Assembly (NCBI RefSeq): GCF_029910655.1
Contig: NZ_CP123897.1
Location: 4,019,547-4,083,546 of the forward strand
Direction: 5' to 3'
Length of the DNA: 64,000 nucleotides
Origin: Methylomonas sp. UP202
GTDB lineage: Bacteria; Pseudomonadota; Gammaproteobacteria; Methylococcales; Methylomonadaceae
In this document: positions 35,153 to 43,546 of the stretch, piece by piece
Numbering within the stretch: position 1 is the stretch's first letter
How the letters are laid out: every line of letters begins with the position of its first letter
Program-made: the position numbers and the translations under genes
The notes under the pieces: model-generated
Told to the model about the DNA's origin: nothing
What the model saw: the letters and a program-made list of their open reading frames with translations, nothing else
Database searches by the model: none

Positions 35153-36736
35153 TTAAAGAGCCTTGATTTCGCCGGCCCGATCGGCATGGCGCACGACCAA
35201 CCAGTATTCCCGATGGCCTTGCACTAAAAACTCGCCGCCGGGCGGCTGATTTTCCAGCGACACCAAATAACCGTCCGGATGTTCGGCGGCCCAAGCCTTG
35301 GCCCGCTCGGCGGGAATGACCGGCAGAGGCCGAGTCAGCTTGCCCAAAAAATTCAACTGACCTTGATAGTTACCGACATACACGCACGGCACCCCGGTAT
35401 CGGCGAAGTTCTTGACTTGTCGAGCCGTTGGCGACAAGTCGTACGCGGCGCCGTTATCTCGAAAAAAGCAAACAAAGCCGATGGCGACGGACAACACCAC
35501 GGCCGCTGCCGCCGCGAACGGCGACAACCGTTGGCGATGCCAAGTCCACAATCCCAAACCGCCCGCGACCAGTAACACGCTTGCGCCCCAGTCCGCTTGC
35601 AAGGCCCGAACCCAACTCCACTTCGCCAGACCCGGTATCGTCGGCATCGCCAATAGAAAGGCGCCGACCGCTAACAGCAGCCCAGGAATCACCATCTCCG
35701 TATACCGCGACCGCACCTGGCCGGATTCGTCCCAAACTCTGGCGGCAAACAGTGCGAACGCCGGCATGGCCGGTAACAAATAGTGGATCTGCTTGCTAGG
35801 CACGGCGGAAAACACGACAAACGTCGCGCCAAACCAAACAAGGCAAAACCGCGCCCCGGCATCTTCACCGAGCCGCATCGCGCGCAAATTACGCCAAAAC
35901 CGCGGCGCATAGCCCCACGGCAACAAAAATAGCGGCAGAAATAGCAGATACCAGAACGGCGAGCGAGTATGAATTTTGGTGCCGACGGCCCGGTCGGCAG
36001 TCTGATGCCAAAGTATCGCCCGGCCGTACTCTTCGCCGCCGGCCTGAGCGGCTGGAATCGCCCAACTTAAAGCCAGCGCCGCGCCGACCAAGACCGCGCC
36101 GATCACCCCTAGCGACCAGTTCGAATAGGTCGGCCGGCGCCGGTCGGCCCAAAAACCCACGGCCACAGCGGTGGGCAAAACATGGAGCAACACCACCGGT
36201 CCCTTGGCGAGAATGCCCAAACCCAAACCCAAGCCAGCCAAGCCCCAGGCTTGCCAACCGCCACCGCGCGCCGCCGCCAACACCCCCAGTAGAACCAGTA
36301 GCACGCAGTCGGTCAACAATACGTCGAACATCGTCGAACTGGCGAACAAGGTCCACAACAAGGTCGAGATCAAAATCCAAGGGGCTAAACCAGCGACCCC
36401 GCGCCGCTCCGGCCACAACGCTTGCGCCAGCCTCCGCAGCAGCACCAAGTTCGCCAACGCCGCCAACGGCCCGACCAACCGCGGCCACCAATCGTTAACG
36501 CCAAACACCGCCCAGCCGGCCTGCATCAGCCAAAACAACAGCGGCGGCTTATGGCTGTAGCTTGCACCGTTCAGATGCGGCACCAGAAAATCGCCGCGCA
36601 ACCACATTTCCCAAGCCACGCTCAAATAGCGGGTTTCGTCTATCGGAATCGGCGCGCGAAAAAAAACCGTAACGGTCAGCACTAGCCAGAGCGGATACAC
36701 GCCCCAGCGAGCGAAAAACAAATGTCGATCAGTCAT
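35153..36736 (-). CDS. ArnT-like GT39/GT83 glycosyltransferase
   Basis: About 527 residues, a polytopic inner-membrane glycosyltransferase that takes a sugar from a polyprenyl-phosphate donor on the periplasmic face. The catalytic Asp/Glu pair is in PIPIDETRYLSVAWEMW, and SYSHKPPLLFWLM is the second conserved loop. About a dozen hydrophobic segments follow, then a small soluble C-terminal domain with GNYQGQLNFLG. The ATG giving MTDRHLFFARWG was chosen; a GTG 14 codons upstream is possible, and neither has a clear ribosome site. With the GT2 and LAB_N genes it could decorate lipid A or another envelope lipid; a strict Ara4N role is not supported because arnA and arnB are absent. Confidence 0.85.
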   Translation of the reverse strand: MTDRHLFFARWGVYPLWLVLTVTVFFRAPIPIDETRYLSVAWEMWLRGDFLVPHLNGASYSHKPPLLFWLMQAGWAVFGVNDWWPRLVGPLAALANLVLLRRLAQALWPERRGVAGLAPWILISTLLWTLFASSTMFDVLLTDCVLLVLLGVLAAARGGGWQAWGLAGLGLGLGILAKGPVVLLHVLPTAVAVGFWADRRRPTYSNWSLGVIGAVLVGAALALSWAIPAAQAGGEEYGRAILWHQTADRAVGTKIHTRSPFWYLLFLPLFLLPWGYAPRFWRNLRAMRLGEDAGARFCLVWFGATFVVFSAVPSKQIHYLLPAMPAFALFAARVWDESGQVRSRYTEMVIPGLLLAVGAFLLAMPTIPGLAKWSWVRALQADWGASVLLVAGGLGLWTWHRQRLSPFAAAAAVVLSVAIGFVCFFRDNGAAYDLSPTARQVKNFADTGVPCVYVGNYQGQLNFLGKLTRPLPVIPAERAKAWAAEHPDGYLVSLENQPPGGEFLVQGHREYWLVVRHADRAGEIKAL

Positions 36737-36877
36737 GTGATTGGAATGAGTTTGAAAATGCCGGCACTTGGAGAACACGAACCGGCGAGTGGAAATCGGC
36801 AGGGAAGCGAATATTGTGCCGCCGAGTCCGACACCGGAAACCGCCGGTCAAACCGAGCCGATACCTTGAAACGCTCC

Positions 36878-36913
36878 GGTTCAAATCCCCCACCAGCCCG
36901 GTGGATTTGAACC
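36878..36913 (-). terminator. Hairpin downstream of pyrC
   Basis: GGTTCAAAT (36878-36886) pairs perfectly with ATTTGAACC (36905-36913), extended by a CCACC/GGTGG inner stem after a 3-base bulge. It lies 9 bases beyond the pyrC stop. There is no clear T tract, so it may be a processing or stability hairpin rather than an intrinsic terminator. Confidence 0.5.
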
Positions 36914-36922
36914 ACGCGTCAG

Positions 36923-37957
36923 TCAATCCGCGACGCGCCAATTCAAGGTTTCACCGGCCCGCAACGGCGTCAATGATTGCTCGGCTTCGCCGTATCGTTC
37001 AGGCAGCGCCCAAGTCCGTCTTTCCAGCGTGATAGTACCGACGTTACGCGGTAAACCGTAGAAGTCGGCGCCGAATTGGCTGGCAAAACCTTCCAGTTTA
37101 TCCAGCGCTCCGATTTGCTCGAACGCCTCGGCATAAAGCTCCAAAGCCGCATGAGCGCTGTAACAACCCGCGCAACCGCACGAAGTTTCCTTTGCGGCGG
37201 TCGGATGCGGCGCGCTATCGGTGCCCAGAAAAAATTTGGGATTTCCCGAGCCGGCCGCTTCCAGCAAGGCCTGCCGATGATGCTCCCGCTTTAAAACCGG
37301 CAAACAGTAAAAATGCGGACGAATGCCGCCGGCCAAAATTGCGTTACGGTTGTACAGCAAATGCTGCGGGGTAATCGTCGCGCCTACATGGGCCGGCGCT
37401 TCACCGACGAACTGAACGGCTTCGCGAGTCGTCAAATGTTCGACAACAATCCGCAAGGACGGAAAGCGGCGCACGATCCCGGTCAACTGGGTATCCAGAA
37501 AAACCTTCTCGCGATCGAAAATATCGTATTCGGCGGCGGTGACTTCGCCGTGAACCAACAGAGGCACCGCGAACTTTTCCATCGCCTCGAATAATGGATA
37601 GGCGGCCTCGATATTCGCGACACCGGCGTCGGAATTGGTGGTCGCCCCGGCCGGATACAATTTAAAGGCATGGACATGCTCGCTCTTCGCCACTTTCTCG
37701 ACTTCGGCAATCGGCGTATTACCGGTCAGATACAAGGTCATCAGCGGCTGAAAGTCGGCGCCGGCCGGCAGAGCCTGCAAAATTTCGTCACGATAGCGCA
37801 GCGCCTGCTCGACAGTAACCACCGGCGGCTTCAGATTCGGCATCACGATCGCGCGGGCGAATTGCCGCGCGGTATGACCCACCACGGTCCGCAACATCGC
37901 ACCGCTACGCAGATGCAAGTGCCAATCGTCGGGCCGGCTTATCGTCAATTTGTCCAT
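36923..37957 (-). CDS. pyrC: Dihydroorotase (class II, PyrC)
   Basis: Zinc amidohydrolase that cyclises carbamoyl aspartate to dihydroorotate in pyrimidine synthesis. The start MDKLTISRPDDWHLHLRSG matches the E. coli-type enzyme exactly in layout and carries the HxH metal pair. The carboxylated lysine lies in HAFKLYPAGATTNSD. Later metal and substrate residues are LLVHGEV, VEHLTT and LGTDSAPH. The frame is open 37 codons further upstream, but the chosen start gives the standard 344-residue length. It is divergent from the FmdB gene. Confidence 0.95.
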   Translation of the reverse strand: MDKLTISRPDDWHLHLRSGAMLRTVVGHTARQFARAIVMPNLKPPVVTVEQALRYRDEILQALPAGADFQPLMTLYLTGNTPIAEVEKVAKSEHVHAFKLYPAGATTNSDAGVANIEAAYPLFEAMEKFAVPLLVHGEVTAAEYDIFDREKVFLDTQLTGIVRRFPSLRIVVEHLTTREAVQFVGEAPAHVGATITPQHLLYNRNAILAGGIRPHFYCLPVLKREHHRQALLEAAGSGNPKFFLGTDSAPHPTAAKETSCGCAGCYSAHAALELYAEAFEQIGALDKLEGFASQFGADFYGLPRNVGTITLERRTWALPERYGEAEQSLTPLRAGETLNWRVAD

Positions 37958-38066
37958 TTCCAGCGGGATTTCGATTAAAATGCCGGCAATTCTATCACTG
38001 CCGACCTTGAAAACTTCAAGAGTCGGCCCTATAGACAACTTGATTTCGATTTTTTGGGAGTAGCTC

Positions 38067-38336
38067 ATGCCTATCTACGAATACCAATGCAATGCTTGCG
38101 GTCACGAACATGAAGCCCTGCAGAAACTGGGTGCGGAGCCTTTGGTGATCTGCCCGGCCTGTAACGAAGCCGAGTTGAAAAAGAAAATCTCCGCGGCCGG
38201 CTTTCGCCTGAAAGGTGGCGGCTGGTACGAAACCGACTTCAAAAGCGGCAACAAGAAAAACGTCGCCGGCGAAAGTGGCAACTCCTCCAGCAGTAGCAGC
38301 TCCGGCGGCTGCGGCGGCAGTTGCGCCTGTCATTAA
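38067..38336 (+). CDS. FmdB/CxxC_CxxC_SSSS zinc-ribbon protein
   Basis: An 89-residue regulator-like protein of the FmdB family. The start MPIYEYQCNACGHEHEALQK and the second pair ICPACNE form one zinc ribbon. The body ends in a Gly/Lys-rich region and a serine-glycine-cysteine tail (SSSSSSSGGCGGSCACH). It lies 107 bases upstream of aspS on the same strand, an association common in proteobacteria. The role is unknown; older FmdB literature proposes regulation of amide or urea uptake, which need not apply here. Confidence 0.9.
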   Translation: MPIYEYQCNACGHEHEALQKLGAEPLVICPACNEAELKKKISAAGFRLKGGGWYETDFKSGNKKNVAGESGNSSSSSSSGGCGGSCACH

Positions 38337-38443
38337 CCCTGTCCAACGTCGCTAGAAAGAACGCGCCGGACGCCGGTCCGCGCCTGGCGCTTTCCGTCCT
38401 TATTTTTTGAAATATTCCTTTTCCGATCAACTCGAGAACCATT

Positions 38444-40237
38444 ATGCGTAGCCACAAATGTGGAGAATTGAACACCCAACATCTAGGCCAGACCGTCGCG
38501 CTGTGCGGCTGGGTCCATCGCCGCCGCGACCACGGCGGGGTCATTTTCATTGATCTGCGCGACCGCGCCGGTCTGGTGCAAGTGGTGTTCGATCCCGACG
38601 CGGCGGAAAGTTTCGCGACCGCCGAACAGGTGCGTAGCGAATATGTGCTGCGCATCGAAGGCGTTGTTCGCGACCGGCCGGCCGGCACACACAACCCGAA
38701 CATGGCGACCGGCGAGATCGAAGTCTTGGGCAAGCATATCGAAGTGTTGAACGAGTCGGAAACCCCGCCGTTCCCGCTGGAAAGCGACATTGAGGTCAAC
38801 GAGGAAACCCGCTTGCGTTTCCGTTACATCGACCTGCGCCGCACCGCGATGCTGGAGAAGATGAAAGTGCGCCGCGACGTCACCCGCAACCTGCGCCAGT
38901 ATCTGGACGAACACGAGTTCTTCGAAATCGAAACGCCTTATTTGACCAAGGCCACCCCGGAAGGCGCGCGCGACTACATCGTACCTAGCCGGACCCATCA
39001 AAACTCGTTCTTTGCGCTGCCGCAATCGCCGCAGCTGTACAAGCAATTGTTGATGATTGCGGGCATGGATCGCTACTACCAAGTAGTCCGCTGCTTCCGC
39101 GACGAAGACCTGCGCGCCGATCGCCAACCCGAATTCACCCAATTGGATATCGAAACCTCGTTCATGAACGAGGAAGACATCATGGCGGTAATGGAAGAAA
39201 TGATCCGCCGCCTGTTCAAGGACATCATCAATGTCGATCTCGGCGACCCGTTCCCGGTAATGACTTACGAGGAAGCGATGCGCCGTTACGGTTCCGACCG
39301 TCCAGACCTGCGCATCCCGCTTGAACTGGTCGACATCGCCGACGAAATGAAGAACGTCGAATTCAAGGTGTTTTCCGGTCCGGCCAACGATCCGAACGGC
39401 CGTGTCGTGGCGATGAAACTGCCCGAAGGCGGCGAGCTGAGCCGTAGCGTCATTGACGAACTGACCAAGTTCGTCGGCATCTACGGCGCCAAAGGCCTGG
39501 CTTACATTAAGGTTAACGACCTGGCGGCGGGTATCGACGGCTTGCAATCGCCTATCGTCAAATTCGCCCCGGCCGACGTTTGGGCTAAAGTGATGGACAA
39601 AGTCGGCGCCCAAAACGGCGATTTGGTCTTTTTCGGCGCGGACAAGACCGGCATCGTCAACGAAGCGATGGGCGCGTTGCGCGTCAAACTCGGCTTGGAT
39701 CGCGGTTTGTTGACCGGCCCGTGGAAACCGCTGTGGGTTATCGATTTCCCAATGTTCGCCTGGGACGACAAAGCCCAGCGCTACACCGCCATCCACCATC
39801 CGTTTACCGCGCCGAAATGCGGCATCGACGAACTGAAAACCGATCCAGGTAAGGCATTGTCCCGCGCTTACGACTTGGTCCTGAACGGCACCGAAGTCGG
39901 CGGGGGGTCGATCCGGATCAACCGCACGGCGATGCAACAAACCGTGTTCGATATTCTGAGCATAGGCCACGAAGAGGCCCGCGAGAAGTTCGGCTTCCTG
40001 CTGGATGCGTTGAAATACGGCGCGCCTCCGCACGGCGGTATTGCCTTCGGCTTGGACCGCCTAGTGATGCTGATGACCGGCGCCAGTTCAATCCGCGACG
40101 TCATCGCCTTCCCGAAAACTCAAACGGCGGCCTGCCCGCTGTTCAACGCGCCGGCTCAAGTCAGCGAGGAGCAACTCAAGGAGTTGGGCATCCGTTTGCG
40201 CAAACCAGCCGGCAAAGACGAAAAAACACAGGAATGA
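38444..40237 (+). CDS. aspS: Aspartyl-tRNA synthetase
   Basis: Class II aminoacyl-tRNA synthetase of bacterial type, 597 residues. The N-terminal OB-fold ([23 protein letters not shown]) binds the anticodon. The catalytic core shows motif 1 ([16 protein letters not shown]) and motif 2 ([18 protein letters not shown]). The GAD insertion domain covers about residues 290-420, and motif 3 is [13 protein letters not shown]. The length matches the bacterial enzyme. Whether it discriminates Asn-tRNA (a non-discriminating enzyme acting with GatCAB) cannot be judged here. A terminator-like hairpin follows the stop. Confidence 0.97.
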   Translation: MRSHKCGELNTQHLGQTVALCGWVHRRRDHGGVIFIDLRDRAGLVQVVFDPDAAESFATAEQVRSEYVLRIEGVVRDRPAGTHNPNMATGEIEVLGKHIEVLNESETPPFPLESDIEVNEETRLRFRYIDLRRTAMLEKMKVRRDVTRNLRQYLDEHEFFEIETPYLTKATPEGARDYIVPSRTHQNSFFALPQSPQLYKQLLMIAGMDRYYQVVRCFRDEDLRADRQPEFTQLDIETSFMNEEDIMAVMEEMIRRLFKDIINVDLGDPFPVMTYEEAMRRYGSDRPDLRIPLELVDIADEMKNVEFKVFSGPANDPNGRVVAMKLPEGGELSRSVIDELTKFVGIYGAKGLAYIKVNDLAAGIDGLQSPIVKFAPADVWAKVMDKVGAQNGDLVFFGADKTGIVNEAMGALRVKLGLDRGLLTGPWKPLWVIDFPMFAWDDKAQRYTAIHHPFTAPKCGIDELKTDPGKALSRAYDLVLNGTEVGGGSIRINRTAMQQTVFDILSIGHEEAREKFGFLLDALKYGAPPHGGIAFGLDRLVMLMTGASSIRDVIAFPKTQTAACPLFNAPAQVSEEQLKELGIRLRKPAGKDEKTQE

Positions 40238-40290
40238 CCCACACCAAGGCGGACAGGTTATCGCGCATGCCGGCCGGCCAATACGACCAC

Positions 40291-40321
40291 AAAATTTGCC
40301 GGATTTTATTCGGCAAATTTT
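40291..40321 (+). terminator. Terminator-like hairpin after aspS
   Basis: A perfect 11-bp inverted repeat (AAAATTTGCCG / CGGCAAATTTT) with a 9-base loop lies 53 bases beyond the aspS stop. The 3' arm itself ends in TTTT. Confidence 0.65.
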
Positions 40322-40358
40322 GCCCAGCTTTTTCTCCGCAATCTTCTAAAAAAGCCCA

Positions 40359-40427
40359 TTGACATCGTTTCGGCGATGTTGCACCCTGAAGACGTTATCT
40401 TCGATAACAGGACTCGGGAGCGAGTCC
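40359..40427 (+). promoter_or_regulatory. Hairpin-rich leader before the 90-residue gene
   Basis: Three small stem-loops stand in a row: ACATCG/CGATGT (about 40362-40378), GTTATC/GATAAC (40394-40408), and a perfect GGACTCG/CGAGTCC with a GGAG loop (40410-40427). A TTGACA lies at 40359 but no -10 is seen at the right distance. The GGA in a hairpin loop resembles a CsrA/RsmA site; this is inference. No known riboswitch core was recognised. Confidence 0.35.
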
Positions 40428-40476
40428 TCCGCCGTTCAAGGATTGCTGTCAAACACTCATCTCCGAGAGGCTTGCC

Positions 40477-40749
40477 ATGAATAAAATCACACCTCGTCTG
40501 ATCCGCGATTTAAACGAAACCTTGCCGGAAGGCACGGAATGCTATTTGTGCGAAGCGGTTAGAAACGCGCTGTTCAATTACCGCAAGGGCCGAGAACCGT
40601 CAAATTACATTGATAAAGAACAAGCCTTGCCGATGCTTGCACAAAGGCTGGGGCGTGGCTTGAAAAATTTCTTTGTCGACGATGTCAGGCAAGCGCTGGA
40701 CGCCTATGAAGACGCCCGCGTGGGTAGAAAATTCAGCTGGCCGACATAA
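40477..40749 (+). CDS. Small protein of unknown function
   Basis: A 90-residue soluble protein I do not recognise. The gene is well supported: ATG start, GAGAGG ribosome site 6 bases upstream, typical codon usage and neighbours on both sides ending at hairpins. The protein is predicted mostly helical, with ITPRLIRDLNETLPEG and ECYLCEAVRNALFNY at the N-terminus (a CxxC-like CYLC) and FVDDVRQALDAYEDAR near the end. No signal peptide. Preceded by a hairpin-rich leader, which suggests post-transcriptional control. Confidence 0.7.
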   Translation: MNKITPRLIRDLNETLPEGTECYLCEAVRNALFNYRKGREPSNYIDKEQALPMLAQRLGRGLKNFFVDDVRQALDAYEDARVGRKFSWPT

Positions 40750-40801
40750 GTTCCCTGAACGGTGATTTCGAACCGACCGAGAACGCCGAGTTACGACGTG
40801 C

Positions 40802-40822
40802 TCCCCCTTCCGGAGAGGGGGA
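40802..40822. terminator. Hairpin between the small gene and epmA
   Basis: TCCCCCT (40802-40808) pairs with AGGGGGA (40816-40822) around a 7-base loop, between the stops of two convergent genes. The flanking T tract is weak (ATTTT after 40823), so termination strength is uncertain. Confidence 0.5.
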
Positions 40823-40850
40823 CATTTTAACAATCGAGACAACACGGTTT

Positions 40851-41831
40851 TCAAGCATGCGCCACTGGAAACGCAAGAACTTGGTCGATGGCTTTGCGGT
40901 CCGTCAATAACATCAACAACCGATCCAAGCCCAAGGCCACCCCGCTACAATCCGGCACCCCCTCTCGAAGCGCTGCCAAAAACCGCTGGTCCTTGTTAAC
41001 GACCGGCAACTCGTGGCTTGAACGATAAGCGATCTCCCGATCGAAACGCCGCTCCTGCTCCTCGGCATCGGTCAGCTCGTAAAATCCGTTACCGAGTTCG
41101 ACGCCATCGACAAACACTTCGAAGCGCTGGCTAAGCCTCGGGTCGTCCGCATCGATCCTAGCCAGGGACGACTGAATCGCCGGATAGCCGTGGATTAGAT
41201 GCACTCGGTCGCCAATCAACGCCGGCTGAACATAGAGACTGAATATAAAATCCAACCACAACGAATGATCGTCGCCGCACAACTCGCCAGCCTCGCAAGC
41301 TCCGTGAGCCGCCGCGAAAGCACGGTAGCCGGACAGGTCGAAAACCAGGGGATCCAAACCGGTCCGAGCAACAAACACCTCTCGGTAGCTCGAGCACTCG
41401 ATGGCCAAATCGGGGCGCGCGGCTGAAAACAGCGACAACAAGAGTTCGCCAACCTCGGCCATCAGTTGTTTCATATCGAAACCGACCCGATACCACTCCA
41501 ATATCGTGAATTCAGGATTGTGATAACGCCCGGCCTCGCCATTTCGAAACGCTTTGCAAATTTGATAGATGCAGCCGCTTCCGGCCGCCAGCAAGCGCTT
41601 CATCGCAAATTCCGGCGACGTTTGCAAAAACAGATCGCGCGATTGTGGAGGGAAATCGAATTGGCTACGAAAGAAATGCAGTTGCGGATCGGTGCCGGTT
41701 GCCCCGCATAGCAGCGGCGTTTCCACTTCCAGCACTTGCCGATCCGCGAAAAACCGGCGTATACCGGCCAACATCGCCGCCCTCGCGCGCAACTGTTCGA
41801 GAGAGCATGTCGGCCGCCAGATGTTCGACAC
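40851..41831 (-). CDS. epmA: EF-P--(R)-beta-lysine ligase EpmA (PoxA/GenX)
   Basis: Paralogue of the class II lysyl-tRNA synthetase core that attaches (R)-beta-lysine to Lys34 of EF-P. At 326 residues it lacks the anticodon domain, as expected. Motif 1 is in REVETPLLCGATGTDPQ-like sequence (here VLEVETPLLCG), motif 2 is CKAFRNGEAGRYHNPEFT, and motif 3 is SGVALGLDRLLMLL. It starts with GTG. That G is the last base of the efp stop codon (TAGTG), a 1-base overlap indicating translational coupling to efp. Confidence 0.96.
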   Translation of the reverse strand: MSNIWRPTCSLEQLRARAAMLAGIRRFFADRQVLEVETPLLCGATGTDPQLHFFRSQFDFPPQSRDLFLQTSPEFAMKRLLAAGSGCIYQICKAFRNGEAGRYHNPEFTILEWYRVGFDMKQLMAEVGELLLSLFSAARPDLAIECSSYREVFVARTGLDPLVFDLSGYRAFAAAHGACEAGELCGDDHSLWLDFIFSLYVQPALIGDRVHLIHGYPAIQSSLARIDADDPRLSQRFEVFVDGVELGNGFYELTDAEEQERRFDREIAYRSSHELPVVNKDQRFLAALREGVPDCSGVALGLDRLLMLLTDRKAIDQVLAFPVAHA

Positions 41832-42400
41832 TATTCCTTGACGCGGGAAACGTATTCGCCGGTGCGGGTGTCGACGCGTATCACCTCGCCAATTTGTACG
41901 AACAGAGGTACCCTTACCACCGCACCGGTTTCAAGCGTCGCGGGTTTGCCGCCGCCACCCGAGGTGTCGCCTTTCAAACCCGGGTCGGTTTCGGTAATCG
42001 CAAGCTCGACGAAGTTGGGCGGCGTCACCGACAGCGGCGCGTCATTCCACAAGGTCAGGATGCACATATCCTGCTCTTTCAGCCATTTCAACGCTTCACT
42101 AACGGCGTTCTTGTCGGCTTGGTATTGCTCGAAGGTATCCGGCACCATGAAATGCCAGAATTCGCCATCGCTATAAAGATATTGCATGTCTTTATCGACG
42201 ACGTCGGCACTCTCCACGGTATCGCCGGACTTGAAGGTACGCTCGATGACGCGGCCGGTTTTCAGGTTTCTAATCTTAACCCTGTTAAACGCCTGCCCCT
42301 TGCCCGGTTTAACAAATTCGTTTTCGATAATCGAACAAGGGTCGTTGTCGAGCATGATCTTCAATCCGCCCCTGAATTCGTTGGTGCTGTAAATCGCCAT
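41831..42400 (-). CDS. efp: Elongation factor P
   Basis: Relieves ribosome stalling at polyproline. The start [12 protein letters not shown] is preceded by GAGGA; an ATG 6 codons upstream is in frame but less well placed. The modification loop [10 protein letters not shown] puts the target lysine at 34. Three beta-barrel domains are present, ending [22 protein letters not shown]. 189 residues, normal length. It overlaps epmA by one base and is divergent from epmB, so all three parts of the modification system are contiguous. Confidence 0.97.
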   Translation of the reverse strand: MAIYSTNEFRGGLKIMLDNDPCSIIENEFVKPGKGQAFNRVKIRNLKTGRVIERTFKSGDTVESADVVDKDMQYLYSDGEFWHFMVPDTFEQYQADKNAVSEALKWLKEQDMCILTLWNDAPLSVTPPNFVELAITETDPGLKGDTSGGGGKPATLETGAVVRVPLFVQIGEVIRVDTRTGEYVSRVKE

Positions 42401-42434
42401 TTTTTCCTCGTGAAACAAACAATAGTCCGCCGAT

Positions 42435-42440
42435 TATAAT
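42435..42440 (+). promoter_or_regulatory. Possible -10 element for epmB
   Basis: A TATAAT lies in the 73-base space between the divergent efp and epmB starts, 34 bases before the epmB start chosen here. No clear -35 element accompanies it. Confidence 0.3.
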
Positions 42441-42473
42441 GGATTGGAATTTCAATCGGAAACCGGAGCTAAA

Positions 42474-43460
42474 TTGACACCCAAAACCGCCCGTTGGCAA
42501 CGGTCGCTGGCCGATGCTTTCGACAGCGTCGATGCCTTGTTGACATACCTGGAATTGACTCCGGACGAACTTCCGATACTTCGCGACTACCCAGCGTTCC
42601 CACTCAAAGTACCGCGCGGATTCGCCGCCCGCATGGAACCACGCAATCCCAACGATCCGCTGTTGCGTCAAGTTCTTCCGCTTGGCGCCGAATTGCACGC
42701 ATATCCTGGTTATAGCCGCGATCCGGTCGGCGACTTGCACGCAATCGCCGCTCCCGGCGTCATCCACAAATACGCCGGCAGGGTGTTATTGGTCGCCACC
42801 GGCGGTTGCGCGGTACATTGCCGCTATTGCTTCAGGAGAAACTTTCCTTACGCCGAACAGCAGTTGTCGCGGAGCAAATTGGCTCTGGCGCTGGACTATA
42901 TCGCTGAACGCCCCGATATACACGAAGTTATTTTGAGCGGCGGCGATCCGCTGTTATTGAGCGACGACAAACTTTTCAATTTGCTGACTGCGTTAGCCGG
43001 TATCGGTCATATCCGCCGACTTAGAATTCATAGCCGTATCCCGATCGTACTGCCGGAACGCATGACCGATACATTATTGGACTATTTAAGCGGACTGCCC
43101 GTTTCTATCGTTTTGGTAGTGCATGCCAACCACGCCAATGAGCTGAGTTCCGACGTTGGAGCGATTTTAAACCGCTGGCGACGGCGCGGCATAACACTGC
43201 TAAATCAAAGCGTACTGCTCGCCGGTATAAACGATAATGTAGATGCGCTCTGCAATTTAAGTGAAAAACTATTTGGCTTCGGCATTTTGCCCTATTATTT
43301 ACATTTGCTGGATAAAGCCGCCGGCGTTGGTCATTTTGAAGTGGCCGAAGACACGGCCAAACAGCTGCTACAACGAATGCAGCGAACCCTGCCGGGTTAT
43401 CTGGTTCCGAAACTGGTTAAGGAATGCGCCGGCGAACCCAATAAGACCTCGATTCTTTGA
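42474..43460 (+). CDS. epmB: EF-P-(lysine) 2,3-aminomutase EpmB (YjeK)
   Basis: Radical-SAM enzyme that makes (R)-beta-lysine for EpmA. The cluster motif HCRYCFRRNFPY (CxxxCxxC-type) is intact, preceded by KYAGRVLLVATGGCAV, and PLP-binding sequence follows in the C-terminal half (QSVLLAGINDN, PYYLHLLDKAAG). Start: no ATG fits. The TTG chosen has GGAG 5 bases upstream; a TTG 10 codons earlier is possible. About 328 residues, close to E. coli EpmB (342). The hydroxylase EpmC is not nearby. Confidence 0.94.
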   Translation: MTPKTARWQRSLADAFDSVDALLTYLELTPDELPILRDYPAFPLKVPRGFAARMEPRNPNDPLLRQVLPLGAELHAYPGYSRDPVGDLHAIAAPGVIHKYAGRVLLVATGGCAVHCRYCFRRNFPYAEQQLSRSKLALALDYIAERPDIHEVILSGGDPLLLSDDKLFNLLTALAGIGHIRRLRIHSRIPIVLPERMTDTLLDYLSGLPVSIVLVVHANHANELSSDVGAILNRWRRRGITLLNQSVLLAGINDNVDALCNLSEKLFGFGILPYYLHLLDKAAGVGHFEVAEDTAKQLLQRMQRTLPGYLVPKLVKECAGEPNKTSIL

Positions 43461-43546
43461 CAAGCGCGATCCGCTGACAACCATTTCGGCGAATTACGCG
43501 AATTCGAGTCTCGTCAGCGATCAATATCCGCCTCATCCGCACCGAT

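Noticed and set aside
36878-36913. T-arm-like sequence GGTTCAAATCC suggesting a tRNA
   Set aside because: No acceptor, D or anticodon stems around it; the sequence forms its own hairpin just after pyrC.
38483-40033. 516-codon minus-strand frame opposite aspS
   Set aside because: Shadow of aspS codon structure; the sense frame is unambiguous.
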